A stretch of 64,000 nt of DNA from Methylopila sp. 73B. GTDB lineage: Bacteria; Pseudomonadota; Alphaproteobacteria; Rhizobiales; Methylopilaceae. Below are positions 39,237-48,915 of this stretch, in pieces (positions within the stretch are counted from its first letter, which is position 1; each line of letters starts with the position of its first letter). The DNA is taken from the NCBI RefSeq assembly GCF_000526315.1, contig NZ_JAFV01000001.1:434001-498000 (forward strand), read 5' to 3'. The position numbers and the translations under genes were made by a program. The notes below the pieces were generated by a model. The model was not told where the DNA came from, ran no database searches, and saw nothing but the letters and a program-made list of their open reading frames with translations.

Positions 39237-40652
39237 ATGATCGCTGACGTCGAAACGCGCGACCCCGAAGAGATCCCGGCCGAGACCGCGTTTCGCGACG
39301 AGGAGGGGCGGCTCTCCCACGCCTTCGTCGAAAGGGTCGCCGCGGCGATCGCGGCGGGCGACGAGGCGCGGCTCAAGGAGCTCGTCGGCGATCTCCATGA
39401 GTCTGACGTCGGCGACCTGATCGAAGCGCTGGAGCATGACGACCGGCCGAAGCTGATCGGGCTGCTCGGCAAGGCCTTCGACTTCACCGCGCTGACCGAG
39501 ATCGACGAGACGGTCCGCGTCCAGCTGCTCGAGGAGCTGCCGCCGGAGACCGTCGCCGAAGGCGTCCGCCTCATCGACTCCGACGACGCGGTCTACATCT
39601 TGGAGGACCTCGACGAGGTCGACCGGACCCGCATCCTCGACCAGATGCCGGGGGCGGACCGGGTCGCGCTCACGCGCAGCCTCGACTTTCCCGAGGAGAC
39701 CGCCGGCCGGCGCATGCAGACGGAGTTCGTCGCGGCGCCGCCGTTCTGGACCGTCGGCCACGTCATCGACTACCTCGCCGACACGCCCGGCCTGCCCGAC
39801 ACCTTCTACGAGATCTTCGTCGTCGACCCGGCCTACAAGCTGCTGGGAGCCGCGCCGCTCGACAAGCTGCTCAGGGCCCGGCGCACCTCGCTGCTCGCCG
39901 ACATCCTCGACGAGAACACGCGCACGGTGCGCGCGACCGCCGACCAGGAGGAGGCGGCGCGCATGTTCGAGCGCTACAACCTCGTCTCGGCGGCCGTCCT
40001 CGACGACGCTGATCGCCTTGTCGGCGTGCTGATGGTCGACGACATCCTCGACGTCATCGAGGAGGAGGCGGACGAGGACCTCCGCGCGCTCGGCGGCGTG
40101 ACCGGCGACGAAGAGATCTCGGACACCGTGCTCTACACCGCCCGCAGCCGCATTCCGTGGCTGGTGGTGAACCTCTGCACCGCGTTCCTCTCCGCGAGCG
40201 TGATCGGCCTGTTCGAGGCCACCATCGAGCACATGGTGGCGCTTGCGGTGCTGATGCCGATCGTCGCCTCCATGGGCGGCAACGCCGGCACTCAGTCCAT
40301 GACGGTGGCGGTGCGCGCGCTCGCGACCCGCGAGATCGGCGGCCACAACGCCCGCAGGCTGGTGCGACGCGAGGCGCTGGTGGGACTCGCCAACGGCTCG
40401 GTGCTCGCCGTGCTGCTCGGGCTCGCCGCCGGCGGCTGGTTCCTGAACCCGCAGCTCGGCGTCATCATCGCCACCGCCATGGTGGTCAACATGCTGTGCG
40501 CCGGCCTGTTCGGCATCCTGATTCCGCTCGCGCTCGATCGCCTGAAGGCCGACCCGGCCGTCGCCTCGGGCGTCTTTCTCACGACCGTCACCGACACCGT
40601 CGGCTTCTTCTCGTTCCTTGGCCTCGCGACCTGGTGGTTCGGCCTCGGCTGA
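39237..40652 (+). CDS. mgtE: magnesium transporter MgtE
   Basis: A 471-aa Mg2+ channel. Domains in order: an N-terminal MgtE helical domain (residues ~40-140; DLHESDVGDLIEAL), two CBS domains (~145-270; VVDPAYKLLGAAPLDKLL and VLDDADRLVGVLMVDDILDVI) and a C-terminal membrane region with five segments (~300-471), including LMPIVASMGGNAGTQSMTVAVRALA. The Asn-Ala-Gly-Thr of that motif is the conserved pore element. It is transcribed divergently from the DUF2235 gene. Confidence 0.95.
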   Translation: MIADVETRDPEEIPAETAFRDEEGRLSHAFVERVAAAIAAGDEARLKELVGDLHESDVGDLIEALEHDDRPKLIGLLGKAFDFTALTEIDETVRVQLLEELPPETVAEGVRLIDSDDAVYILEDLDEVDRTRILDQMPGADRVALTRSLDFPEETAGRRMQTEFVAAPPFWTVGHVIDYLADTPGLPDTFYEIFVVDPAYKLLGAAPLDKLLRARRTSLLADILDENTRTVRATADQEEAARMFERYNLVSAAVLDDADRLVGVLMVDDILDVIEEEADEDLRALGGVTGDEEISDTVLYTARSRIPWLVVNLCTAFLSASVIGLFEATIEHMVALAVLMPIVASMGGNAGTQSMTVAVRALATREIGGHNARRLVRREALVGLANGSVLAVLLGLAAGGWFLNPQLGVIIATAMVVNMLCAGLFGILIPLALDRLKADPAVASGVFLTTVTDTVGFFSFLGLATWWFGLG

Positions 40653-40750
40653 GCCCCGCTGCGCGACATGGTGAGCGCAGGATTAACGCTTTCGCCACGT
40701 TCTTGGCCTTTGCTGGTGACGGATGATTCACCAGACCCAGGGAGGACGGG

Positions 40751-40924
40751 ATGAGCGACAGCCCACGAGGGCGCCTGACGGGCGCGGCGGTGTTCGCGAC
40801 GCTTGTCCTCGTCCTGATGGTCGAGATCGACCGGGCGCCGGCCGTCTCCCCGGATGTCGCGGACGTCGTCGCGGCGGCCGCCCTGCAGGAGCATGCGGAC
40901 CGCGTGGCCGCGCTGCGTCCCTGA
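40751..40924 (+). CDS. small single-span membrane protein, 57 aa
   Basis: ATG at 40751 is preceded by AGGGAGGA at 5-base spacing, a strong ribosome site. The product has a basic N-terminus (MSDSPRGR), one hydrophobic helix (LTGAAVFATLVLVLMVEI) and an Ala/Asp/Val-rich tail predicted outside. I recognise no family. It has its own small gap upstream (40653-40750) and lies 62 bases before the lysozyme gene. Confidence 0.6.
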   Translation: MSDSPRGRLTGAAVFATLVLVLMVEIDRAPAVSPDVADVVAAAALQEHADRVAALRP

Positions 40925-40986
40925 TCGACGGATCACGGTTTTCATCCTAGAGTTTGCAACGCGTTCGGGACGAGGGTGAGAGCCGT

Positions 40987-41805
40987 ATGGGCCGCATCGG
41001 GGGATCGCTGGCGGGCCGCGCCTTGCGCGCAGGCCTCGCCATCGCCGTGGCGTCGGCGTTGAGCGCCTGCTCGACCGTCGGGCCGGAGATCGAGCGCACG
41101 GCGCTCCACACCGACATCGGGCCGAACGTCGGGCTCGGCTCGCCGCTCACCGGCGTCGTCACCACCCCCGACGACCACGCCATCCACGGCATCGACGTCG
41201 CGAAGTACCAGGGCTCGATCGACTGGTCGGGCGTCGCGGGCGCGGGCGCCAGCTTCGCCTACATCAAGGCGACCGAGGGCGGCGACCGGGTGGACGAGCG
41301 CTTCGCCGAGAACTGGGCGGGGGCTAAGGCCGCGGGCGTGCCGCGCGGCGCCTATCACTTCTATTATTTCTGCCGCACCGGCGCCGAGCAGGCCGCCTGG
41401 TTCAAGGCCAACGTGCCGGTGGACCCGAACGCGCTCCCCATGGTGCTCGACATGGAGTGGAACCCGGACTCGCCGAGCTGCAAGCGCCGGCCGCCGCGCG
41501 AAGAAATCCTCCGCGAGATGTCGGTGTTCCTCCGGACGATCGAGCGGCATTACGGCAAGCGGCCCGCGATCTACACCAGCGTCGACTTCCACCGCGACGT
41601 GCTGGTGGGGGCGTTCCCGGACTATCATTTCTGGCTGCGGAGCGTCGCGGGCCACCCGAGCATCCGCTACCACCTCTCGCGCAACTTCACGCTCTGGCAG
41701 CACACGGCGACCGGCCGCATCGGCGGCGTGACCGGCAACGTCGACCGCAACGTCTTCGTCGGCAACACCGCCGCCTGGCGCCGCTTCGCGGCGACGGGCC
41801 TCTGA
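40987..41805 (+). CDS. GH25 family lysozyme (lipoprotein)
   Basis: A ~272-aa glycoside hydrolase family 25 muramidase. The N-terminus RAGLAIAVASALSACST is a lipoprotein signal, with the lipobox Cys after LSA. Catalytic features are GIDVAKYQGSIDW (first Asp), AYIKATEGG and VLDMEWNPDS (Asp-x-Glu pair), followed by YTSVDFHRDVL and LWQHTATGRIGGVTGNVDRNVF near the end. It would cleave peptidoglycan from the periplasmic face. I take ATG 40987; the frame is open to 40954. Confidence 0.9.
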   Translation: MGRIGGSLAGRALRAGLAIAVASALSACSTVGPEIERTALHTDIGPNVGLGSPLTGVVTTPDDHAIHGIDVAKYQGSIDWSGVAGAGASFAYIKATEGGDRVDERFAENWAGAKAAGVPRGAYHFYYFCRTGAEQAAWFKANVPVDPNALPMVLDMEWNPDSPSCKRRPPREEILREMSVFLRTIERHYGKRPAIYTSVDFHRDVLVGAFPDYHFWLRSVAGHPSIRYHLSRNFTLWQHTATGRIGGVTGNVDRNVFVGNTAAWRRFAATGL

Positions 41806-41978
41806 GCGAGCCGGCGACGCGCGCATGCGTCGCATCATGGCGCGTCTGCGGCCTGCGGTCCTGATATTGGTCGGGGCCGCCCTAACTGTCGTCCTACATC
41901 GATCCCCGCCCAGGCCCCAGGCCCGCGCCGCCGCGCGACGCGCCCGTGACGCCAGGGCTGAACGGAAGGACGAGCCCG

Positions 41979-42821
41979 ATGCTCACCAAGACCGGAAAAG
42001 CGCCTCTCGTCGCCGCCAACGGCGCCTCGATCCCCGCTCTGGGCTTCGGGACCTGGCAGTTGAAGGGCGACGTCGCGCGCCAGATGGTCGCCGAGGCGCT
42101 GAAGCTCGGCTATCGGCACGTCGACACCGCGCAGGCCTATGACAACGAGGCGGAGGTCGGGCAGGGGCTGAAGGCGGGCGGCGTGCCCCGCGACGAATAC
42201 TTCCTGACCACCAAGGTCTGGACCGACCGTTTCCGCGCGGGCGATCTCGAGCGCTCGGCCGAGCAGAGCCTGAAGCGGCTGCACGTCGACCACATCGACC
42301 TGCTGCTGCTGCACTGGCCCAACCCCGAGGTGCCGCTGGCGGAGACGATCAAGGCGCTGAACGCCGTGCGCGCCTCCGGCATGACCAAGCACATCGGCCT
42401 GTCCAACTTCACGGTGGCTCAGGTGCGCGAGGCGGTCGCGCTTTCGGACGCGCCGCTCGTCACCAACCAGGTCGAGTTCCACCCGCTGATCGACCAGTCC
42501 AAGCTCAAGGCAGAACTTGATGCGCAGGGCATGGCGCTGACCGCCTACAGCCCGATCGCGCAGGGCCGGGTGAACGATGCGCCGGCCATCAAGGCGATCG
42601 CCGAGGCGCACCGCAAGTCGCCGCCGCAGGTGACGCTGCGCTGGGCGCTGCAGCTCGACGGCGTCATCGCCATCCCGCGCTCCTCCAAGATCGAGCGCGT
42701 GCGGGACAATTTCGACGTGTTCGACTTCACGCTCAGCGAGGAGGAGATGGCGACGATCTCGCTGCTCGGCACGCGCGAGGGACGGATCACTTCGCCCGCG
42801 TGGGCTCCGGTTTGGGATTGA
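41979..42821 (+). CDS. aldo/keto reductase
   Basis: A ~280-aa NADPH-dependent AKR with 2,5-diketo-gluconate-reductase-like sequence: IPALGFGTWQL, RHVDTAQAYDNEAEVGQGL (Asp and catalytic Tyr), FLTTKVW (Lys), DLLLLHWPNPE (His), GLSNFTVAQVREA and IAIPRSSKIERVRDNF (cofactor phosphate site). The start ATG 41979 has GGAAGGA eight bases upstream. Its 3' end overlaps the convergent acyltransferase gene by 35 bases. The substrate is not evident. Confidence 0.92.
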   Translation: MLTKTGKAPLVAANGASIPALGFGTWQLKGDVARQMVAEALKLGYRHVDTAQAYDNEAEVGQGLKAGGVPRDEYFLTTKVWTDRFRAGDLERSAEQSLKRLHVDHIDLLLLHWPNPEVPLAETIKALNAVRASGMTKHIGLSNFTVAQVREAVALSDAPLVTNQVEFHPLIDQSKLKAELDAQGMALTAYSPIAQGRVNDAPAIKAIAEAHRKSPPQVTLRWALQLDGVIAIPRSSKIERVRDNFDVFDFTLSEEEMATISLLGTREGRITSPAWAPVWD

Positions 42822-43953
42822 TCCAGCCGTCGCCGGGCGTCGGCCGGGGCGCGGCGTCCGTCGCGCGCCGTTCGGGCTCGACCCCTGGGGTCAGCCGGCG
42901 GAGGAAGGTCGTGATCGGGGCGGTCCACCCGAGCGACGGCCGTTCGACGACGCGCCATGACAGCCAGCCCGCGGCGAGCGCGAGGGGGAGGGCGGTCAGG
43001 AACACGGGCCAGCCCCCAAGCTGAGGCGCGGCGTAGGCCAGCGTCTGCTCGATCAGATAGCCCCAGACATAGAAGCCGTAGGACCAGACGCCGAGCGCGG
43101 CGAGCGGTCGGGCGAGCGGGACCGACGTGAACCCGACGCAGAGGATCGCGTAAGCGATCAGGATCATGCCCGCGAGGGCCGCGAGCGGCGTGAAGGCGAG
43201 GGGGATGCAGACGGCCGCAATCCCGGCGAGGATCCGGTTCGAAACCGGAATCCGGTCCGCGAAGACCGCCATGGCGACCCCCAGGCCGAAGGTCGAGCCG
43301 AAGCGGACGAGGTGATGCGGCGAGCCGAGCGCGAGATGGGCGGCCTCGCCGTTCCAGAACCAAACGACGTTGATCGCGAGGATCAGGCCGAGGCCCGCCA
43401 GCACCAGCGGCTTCCGCTTCAGCAGGCCGAGCGCGCCGACCACGCCGAGGGCGACGGCGAATACGAACTCGTAGTGCACCGTCCAGAGCGGGATGTAGAG
43501 CAGGCTGGGCTTGATGTTGCCGTCGAACACGCCTGGGAGCGTCGCGTTGACGTCGAGCAGCGTCGCGACCTTGAGCACGAACAGGACGGGGGCGGCTGAA
43601 CCGAAATAGTCGGCGAGGCTCAGCCGCGTCACGAGGGGCCCGAGCGCGAACGCCGCGACGAGCGCGGAGACCAGGATCGCCGGCACGTAGCGCACGACGC
43701 GCGCGACGACGAAGCGCAGGAGATCGGGCCGCGTGAGATAGCTGCGCGCGAGCAGCAGGCCGGAGAGCGCGAAGAACGCGTGCACCCCGTGGAAATCCAG
43801 CGAGAACGCGAACACATGGGCGTAGTCGCGCGTCGCGATTCCCGGCGTCGTCACGACCCAGGCGTGCGCCCACAGCACCGCGGAGGCGCCCAGCATGCGG
43901 ACCGCCGCCAGCGTGTTGTCGCGGCGCGCGAGACAATCGGCAAGGGTGGGCAT
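42787..43953 (-). CDS. acyltransferase family 3 membrane protein
   Basis: A ~388-aa membrane protein of the acyltransferase-3 (OafA/NodX-like) family with about ten hydrophobic segments. The start NTLAAVRMLGASAVLWAHAWVV carries the conserved Arg and His. HAFFALSGLLLARSYL and WTVHYEFVFAVALGVVGAL are also typical. These enzymes O-acylate cell-surface sugars. An upstream in-frame GTG (43983) is an alternative start. The C-terminus has a soluble Pro/Arg-rich tail that overlaps the aldo/keto reductase gene. Confidence 0.85.
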   Translation of the reverse strand: MPTLADCLARRDNTLAAVRMLGASAVLWAHAWVVTTPGIATRDYAHVFAFSLDFHGVHAFFALSGLLLARSYLTRPDLLRFVVARVVRYVPAILVSALVAAFALGPLVTRLSLADYFGSAAPVLFVLKVATLLDVNATLPGVFDGNIKPSLLYIPLWTVHYEFVFAVALGVVGALGLLKRKPLVLAGLGLILAINVVWFWNGEAAHLALGSPHHLVRFGSTFGLGVAMAVFADRIPVSNRILAGIAAVCIPLAFTPLAALAGMILIAYAILCVGFTSVPLARPLAALGVWSYGFYVWGYLIEQTLAYAAPQLGGWPVFLTALPLALAAGWLSWRVVERPSLGWTAPITTFLRRLTPGVEPERRATDAAPRPTPGDGWINPKPEPTRAK

Positions 43954-44089
43954 CGGGGCGAGGGGGTCCCTGGCGTCGGTCACGATCTCGGCGGGCGCGA
44001 TGGCGCGCGCCTCCGCGCACTCTAGACTCCGCCCGTGAACAAAGAGTCGCCGCGGTCCGTCGATCGCGCGGCAGTCCCGCGAGGCCCTG

Positions 44090-44881
44090 ATGTTCTTCGT
44101 CGCGTCCAAGATCCTGGGCTTCATCACCGCCCCGTCGAACGCGCTCGCCCTGCTCGGCCTGCTCGGGGCCGCGCTCGCCGCCTTCGGCTTTCGCGGCGCG
44201 GGCGCGGCGTTCATGGCCGTCTCCGTGCTCGGGGTCGCGATCGCGGGCCTGTCGCCGCTCGGCAATCTCCTGCTGCTGCCACTCGAGGAGCGTTTCCCCC
44301 GCGTCGAGGAAGGCCCGGCGCCGGCGGGGATCGTCGTGCTCGGCGGATCGTTCGACACTATCGTCGCAGGCTCGCGTCAGGACGTCGCGCTGACGGAGGC
44401 CGCCGAGCGCATGACCGTCGTCGCGGAGCTCGCACGGCGCTGGCCGCAGGCGCGCATCGTCTTCACCGGCGGCTCCGGCTCGATGCTGTTCGACGGGGCG
44501 ACGGAGGCCGACCTCGCGGAGCGCATGTTCGTCAGCTTCGGGATCGCGCGCGAGCGCATCACGCTGGAGGGCGCGTCGCGCAACACGGTGGAGAACGCGC
44601 GCTTCACCCGCGACCTGGTGACGCCGAAGCCGGGCGAGCGCTGGCTGCTCGTCACCTCCGCCTATCACATGCCGCGGGCGATCGGCTGCTTCCGAACGGC
44701 GGACTTCCCCGTCGAGGCCTGGCCGGTGGACTACCGCACCCGCGGACCGGAGGACGCGTGGCGTCCGTTCTCCTCGGTCGGCGCGGGCCTCCGGCGGGTC
44801 GACATCGCGGTCCGGGAGTGGGTCGGGCTTGTGAGCTACTGGCTGCTGGGATATGTGAGCGCCCCGTTGCCCCGCCCTTAA
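44090..44881 (+). CDS. YdcF family (DUF218) protein
   Basis: A 263-aa protein with two N-terminal membrane helices (LALLGLLGAALAAFGFRG and FMAVSVLGVAIAGLSPLG) and a DUF218 domain: AGIVVLGGSFDT, RIVFTGGSGSML, RITLEGASRNTVENARFT and LLVTSAYHMPRAIGCF. ElyC/SanA/YdcF members act in envelope biogenesis, but biochemical details are unknown. It is divergent from the acyltransferase gene and 78 bases before kup. Confidence 0.9.
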   Translation: MFFVASKILGFITAPSNALALLGLLGAALAAFGFRGAGAAFMAVSVLGVAIAGLSPLGNLLLLPLEERFPRVEEGPAPAGIVVLGGSFDTIVAGSRQDVALTEAAERMTVVAELARRWPQARIVFTGGSGSMLFDGATEADLAERMFVSFGIARERITLEGASRNTVENARFTRDLVTPKPGERWLLVTSAYHMPRAIGCFRTADFPVEAWPVDYRTRGPEDAWRPFSSVGAGLRRVDIAVREWVGLVSYWLLGYVSAPLPRP

Positions 44882-44959
44882 AAGACCACACATACTGCGA
44901 CGCAGCGTTTCGCCGTCCACAGGTCGCCCGCACCCCCGCAACGCGGCTCAAGGTTCTCC

Positions 44960-46939
44960 ATGACTGACAGTTCCAGCGCTGGCGCGGCCGGCCCGTCCGG
45001 GTCGCCCGAGGGGTCGGCCGGCTCGCTTACGCCCGGGGCGACGGGCACGCACGGCGCGAGCGTGGCGGAGGGCTCCGTCGTCCACGACAAGCGCCACGGC
45101 TTCTGGTCGCTGACCATCGGCAGCGTCGGCGTCGTTTACGGCGACATCGGCACCAGCCCGCTCTACGCCATGCGCGAGTCCCTGCTCCACCTCGGCCACG
45201 CGCCGAGCACGGAGGAGGTGATCGGCATCGTCTCGCTGCTGACCTGGGCGCTCGTCGTCGTCGTCACCTTCAAATACGTCTTCATCCTGCTGCGGGCGGA
45301 CAACCACGGCGAGGGCGGCACGCTTTCCCTGATGGCGCTCGCGCAGCAGGCGCTCGGGCGCGCCAGCACGCCGCTGCTCGCGCTCGGCGTCGTCGGCGCC
45401 GCGCTGTTCTACGGCGACGCCATCCTGACGCCCGCGATCTCGGTGCTGTCGGCGGTCGAGGGCCTCAAGGTCGCGACCCCGGTGTTCGACCCCTACGTGC
45501 TGCCGATCACCATCGGCATCATCGTCGCGCTCTACGCCGTGCAGTCCTCGGGCACGGGCAAGGTCGCGGCCTGGTTCGGGCCGATCACGGTCGTCTGGTT
45601 CATCACGCTCGCGGTGCTCGGCGCGATCCACATCTTCGACGCGCCGGTCGTCCTCCACGCGCTGAACCCCTATCACGCGGTGCTGTTCCTGGTGGAGCAC
45701 GGCTGGCTCGCCTTCATCGTGCTCGGCGCGACCTTCCTGGCCGTTACCGGCGCAGAGGCGCTTTACGCCGACATGGGCCACTTCGGACGCGGGCCGATCC
45801 GGCTGGCGTGGCTCGGGCTCGTGCTGCCCTCGCTCGTGATCAACTATCTCGGCCAGGGCGCGCTCGCGATCTCGGATCCGAGCGCGATCAAGGAGCTGTT
45901 CTTCCTCACGGCCCCGGAATGGTTCCGCCTGCCGCTGGTGATCCTCGCCTGCATCGCGACCGTCGTCGCCAGCCAGGCCGTGATCTCCGGCGCCTACTCG
46001 CTCACCCGCCAGGCCATGCAGCTTGGCCTGCTGCCGCATCTTGAGGTGCAGCACACCTCCGAGACCCAGGCCGGCCAGATCTACATGCCGAAGGTCAACT
46101 GGCTGATGCTGATCGGCGTGCTGGTGCTGGTGATCGTGTTCCAGACCTCGAGCGCGCTCGCCGCCGCCTACGGCATCGCCGTCACCGGCACGATGGTGGT
46201 GACCAGCATCCTCGCGGTCGTCGTCATCGCCAAGACCTGGGGCTATGGCTGGGCCACGGCGGCGGCGGTGATGACGCCGTTCCTGATCGTCGACTTCACC
46301 TTCCTCAGCGCCAACCTGCTGAAGCTGAAGGACGGCGGCTACATCCCGCTGATCCTCGGCGCCTTCGTCGTCATGCTGATGTGGACCTGGATCCGCGGCG
46401 TGCGCTTCGTCGAGGGCCGCATCAAGCGCGAGAGCATCCCGCTCGCCGAGTTCGCGAAGTCCATGAGCACGAGCTCGGCGACGCGCGTGAAGGGCACCGC
46501 GATGTATTTGACGTCCTCGCCCGACGTCGCGCCGCCCGCGCTGCTGCACAACCTCAAGCACAACAAGGTGCTGCACGAGCGGAACGTCATCCTCACGGTG
46601 CGCACCGAGCCGTTGCCGATCGTGCCGGACAACGAGCGGATCGAGCTGCACCGGGTGTCGGAGGAGTTCGCGACCCTCCACATCCGCTACGGCTTCATGG
46701 AGGACCCGAACCTGCCGCGGGCGCTCGCCCAGGCGAAGGAGTACGGCCTGCCGTTCGACATGATGAAGACGTCGTTCTTCGTCGGCCGCCGCTCGTTCCG
46801 CGCCTCCGCCAGCGTTGGCATGCCGCTGTGGCAGGACCACGTCTTCATCGGCCTCGTGCGCCAGTCCTACGACGCCACCGAATACTTCCGCATCCCCGCC
46901 GGCCGCGTGATCGAGCTCGGCAACCAGATGGTGGTGTGA
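44960..46939 (+). CDS. kup: KUP family low-affinity potassium transporter
   Basis: A 659-aa K+ symporter. The hallmark SVGVVYGDIGTSPLYAMRESL follows a hydrophilic N-terminus of about 50 residues. Twelve membrane segments include GALFYGDAILTPAISVLSAVEG and TFLAVTGAEALYADMGHFG. The cytoplasmic C-terminal part is TVRTEPLPIVPDNERIEL onwards. It imports K+ with H+. The downstream gap contains palindromic repeat copy A2. Confidence 0.96.
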   Translation: MTDSSSAGAAGPSGSPEGSAGSLTPGATGTHGASVAEGSVVHDKRHGFWSLTIGSVGVVYGDIGTSPLYAMRESLLHLGHAPSTEEVIGIVSLLTWALVVVVTFKYVFILLRADNHGEGGTLSLMALAQQALGRASTPLLALGVVGAALFYGDAILTPAISVLSAVEGLKVATPVFDPYVLPITIGIIVALYAVQSSGTGKVAAWFGPITVVWFITLAVLGAIHIFDAPVVLHALNPYHAVLFLVEHGWLAFIVLGATFLAVTGAEALYADMGHFGRGPIRLAWLGLVLPSLVINYLGQGALAISDPSAIKELFFLTAPEWFRLPLVILACIATVVASQAVISGAYSLTRQAMQLGLLPHLEVQHTSETQAGQIYMPKVNWLMLIGVLVLVIVFQTSSALAAAYGIAVTGTMVVTSILAVVVIAKTWGYGWATAAAVMTPFLIVDFTFLSANLLKLKDGGYIPLILGAFVVMLMWTWIRGVRFVEGRIKRESIPLAEFAKSMSTSSATRVKGTAMYLTSSPDVAPPALLHNLKHNKVLHERNVILTVRTEPLPIVPDNERIELHRVSEEFATLHIRYGFMEDPNLPRALAQAKEYGLPFDMMKTSFFVGRRSFRASASVGMPLWQDHVFIGLVRQSYDATEYFRIPAGRVIELGNQMVV

Positions 46940-46962
46940 GGGGCCTGGGTCCGGTCCCTGAC

Positions 46963-47091
46963 GGAGTGCGTGCTTCGAGACGCCCGCTGAAAAGCGGGCT
47001 CCTCAGCATGAGGAGGTTCTTGGTTTTAGGGCCAGAAACCTCCTCATGCTGAGGAGCCGACCAAGGGTCGGCGTCTCGAAGCACGCACTCC
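46963..47091. repeat. intergenic palindromic element, family A copy 2
   Basis: Outer arms at 46963-46984 and 47070-47091 are perfect 22-bp inverted repeats including TGCTTCGAGACGCC. Inner arms at 46999-47016 (CTCCTCAGCATGAGGAGG) and 47039-47056 are perfect 18-bp repeats. Small hairpins such as GCCCGCTGAAAAGCGGGC lie between. The whole can fold as a branched cruciform. It is related to copy 1 at 3201-3315. Confidence 0.9.
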
Positions 47092-47106
47092 CTTAGTTAG
47101 GCGCAT

Positions 47107-47126
47107 CGAGAGCTATTTAGCTCTCG
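47107..47126 (-). terminator. hairpin spanning the DUF3253 stop codon
   Basis: CGAGAGCT and AGCTCTCG form an 8-bp perfect stem around a 4-base loop that contains the TAA stop of the DUF3253 gene. No T-run follows on the minus strand, so a terminator role is only possible. Confidence 0.35.
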
Positions 47127-47440
47127 CCGCCGTCCGAACGTTCGGCGTCCGTGATCACAGCTTCGGCTTCCGGTTCGGCCGCCTCGGGGGCCGGCAGCCC
47201 GATGCGGTAGACGCCCTTGAACAGGTTGGGATCGACCGGCTTGCCCTTGCGATAGATCGCGAGCTTGCCGCGGCGGGAGAGCCGCACGGCGGCGGCGCGG
47301 ACGTCCGAGAGCCGGTCGTGCCAGTCCTCCTCGCCCCGCTGCTCGGCGACCGCGCGGGCGGCCTCCGTCGGGCAGATCGTCTTCGCCGGCCCGCGCTCGG
47401 TGGCGAGCCGCAGCACCAGATCCTCGATCGTCTCGCTCAT
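47117..47440 (-). CDS. DUF3253 domain-containing protein
   Basis: A 107-aa protein matching the DUF3253 family: [69 protein letters not shown] (key parts [10 protein letters not shown] and [10 protein letters not shown]). It has the look of a small winged-helix domain; function is unknown. A Glu-rich tail of ~20 residues follows. Its ATG overlaps the trmFO stop by four bases, so it is co-transcribed with trmFO. Confidence 0.85.
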   Translation of the reverse strand: MSETIEDLVLRLATERGPAKTICPTEAARAVAEQRGEEDWHDRLSDVRAAAVRLSRRGKLAIYRKGKPVDPNLFKGVYRIGLPAPEAAEPEAEAVITDAERSDGGES

Positions 47441-48864
47441 TCCGCGGCCTCCGCCGACAGCTGTGATCCGCCCATCCACGCCGCGAGGTCGGCCCGCGCG
47501 CGGTCGGTCAGCATGCGCTTCTTCACCGCCGCCTTCTGGGCGCCCCGCGGGCGCGATCCATCGGGCAGGCGGAGCGGGCCCTCGACCGGCGGGAACAGGC
47601 CGAAGTTGACGTTCATCGGCTGGTAGCTCTTCGGGCCTTCGCCCTCGACGCTGAGGTGCCCGCCGGTAATGTGGCCAAGCAGCGCGCCGAGCGCGGTGGT
47701 GACGGGCGGCGGGGCGAAGGCGCGGCCGAGCCGCTCGCCGGCCGCGAACCGTCCGGCCATCAGGCCGACCGCCGCGCTCTCCACATAGCCCTCGCAGCCG
47801 GTGATCTGGCCGGCGAAGCGCAGCCGCGGCTGGGCCTTCAGGCGCAGCGTCGGGTCGAGCAGCTTCGGACTGTGCAGGTAGGTGTTGCGGTGCAGGCCGC
47901 CGAGCCGGGCGAACTCGGCGTTCTCGAGCCCCGGAATGGTGCGGAATAGCCGGACCTGCTCGGCGTGGCGCAGCTTCGTCTGGAAGCCGACCATGTTGTA
48001 GAGCGTGCCCAGCGCGTTGTCCTGGCGGAGCTGGACGACGGCGTAGGCCTTGACGTCGGGCTGGTGCGCGTTCGTCAGGCCCATCGGCTTCATCGGCCCG
48101 TGCCGCAACGTCTCCGGCCCGCGCTCCGCCATCACCTCGACCGGCAGGCAACCGTCGAAGTAGGGCGTCGTCGCCTCCCACTCCTTGAACGAGACCTTGT
48201 CGCCGGCGACCAGACCCGCGACGAAGGCCTCGTACTGCTCGCGCGTCATCGGGCAGTTGACGTAGTCCGCGCCGGTGCCGCCGGGGCCGACCTTGTCGTA
48301 GCGCGACTGCCGCCAGGCGATGGACATGTCGATCGAGTCGGCGTGGACGATCGGCGCGATGGCGTCGAAGAAGGCGAGCTCGCCTTCGCCGGTGAGGCCG
48401 CGCACCGCCTCCGCGAGCGCGGGCGAGGTGAGCGGGCCGGTCGCGACGATGACGCTGTCCCAGGCCTCCGGCGGCAGGCCGGCGATCTCGGCGCGCTCGA
48501 TCGTCACCAGCGGATGCGCCTCCAGCGCCGCCGTCACGGCGGCCGAGAAGGCGCCGCGGTCCACCGCGAGAGCGCCGCCCGCGGGCACCTGGGCGCCGTC
48601 CGCCGCCTGCATCACCAGCGAGTTCAGCCGCCGCATCTCCTGATGCAGCAGGCCCACCGCGTTCTGCTCGGCGTCGTCGGAGCGGAACGAGTTCGAGCAC
48701 ACCAGTTCGGCGAGGCCGTCGGTCTGGTGCGCGTCGGTCGAGCGCTCGGGCCGCATCTCGTGCAGCGTCACGGGCACGCCGGCGTTGGCGATCTGCCACG
48801 CGGCCTCGGAGCCGGCGAGGCCGCCGCCGATGACGTGGATGGGGGAGAAAGAAGCGTCTGTCAT
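47437..48864 (-). CDS. trmFO: methylenetetrahydrofolate-tRNA-(uracil-5-)-methyltransferase
   Basis: A 475-aa FAD-dependent enzyme that makes m5U54 in the T-loop of tRNA using methylene-THF. The FAD motif is [30 protein letters not shown] (core GGGLAGSEA). The two catalytic Cys are in [10 protein letters not shown] and [12 protein letters not shown]. Further family blocks are [24 protein letters not shown] (core GLHRNTYL) and [16 protein letters not shown]. Length is normal. Confidence 0.96.
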   Translation of the reverse strand: MTDASFSPIHVIGGGLAGSEAAWQIANAGVPVTLHEMRPERSTDAHQTDGLAELVCSNSFRSDDAEQNAVGLLHQEMRRLNSLVMQAADGAQVPAGGALAVDRGAFSAAVTAALEAHPLVTIERAEIAGLPPEAWDSVIVATGPLTSPALAEAVRGLTGEGELAFFDAIAPIVHADSIDMSIAWRQSRYDKVGPGGTGADYVNCPMTREQYEAFVAGLVAGDKVSFKEWEATTPYFDGCLPVEVMAERGPETLRHGPMKPMGLTNAHQPDVKAYAVVQLRQDNALGTLYNMVGFQTKLRHAEQVRLFRTIPGLENAEFARLGGLHRNTYLHSPKLLDPTLRLKAQPRLRFAGQITGCEGYVESAAVGLMAGRFAAGERLGRAFAPPPVTTALGALLGHITGGHLSVEGEGPKSYQPMNVNFGLFPPVEGPLRLPDGSRPRGAQKAAVKKRMLTDRARADLAAWMGGSQLSAEAAE

Positions 48865-48915
48865 CGCGGGAACCTAGTCGCCGCGGCGGGGCGGAGCAAT
48901 GGACGCCGTTCCCAC

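Noticed and set aside
41825-42142. Plus-strand frame between the lysozyme and aldo/keto reductase genes
   Set aside because: It runs into the reductase gene in another frame and has no ribosome site, although the first residues look hydrophobic.
46963-47091. Considering the nested palindrome as an insertion sequence end or CRISPR
   Set aside because: No transposase frame inside, only 129 bases long, and no spaced direct repeats.
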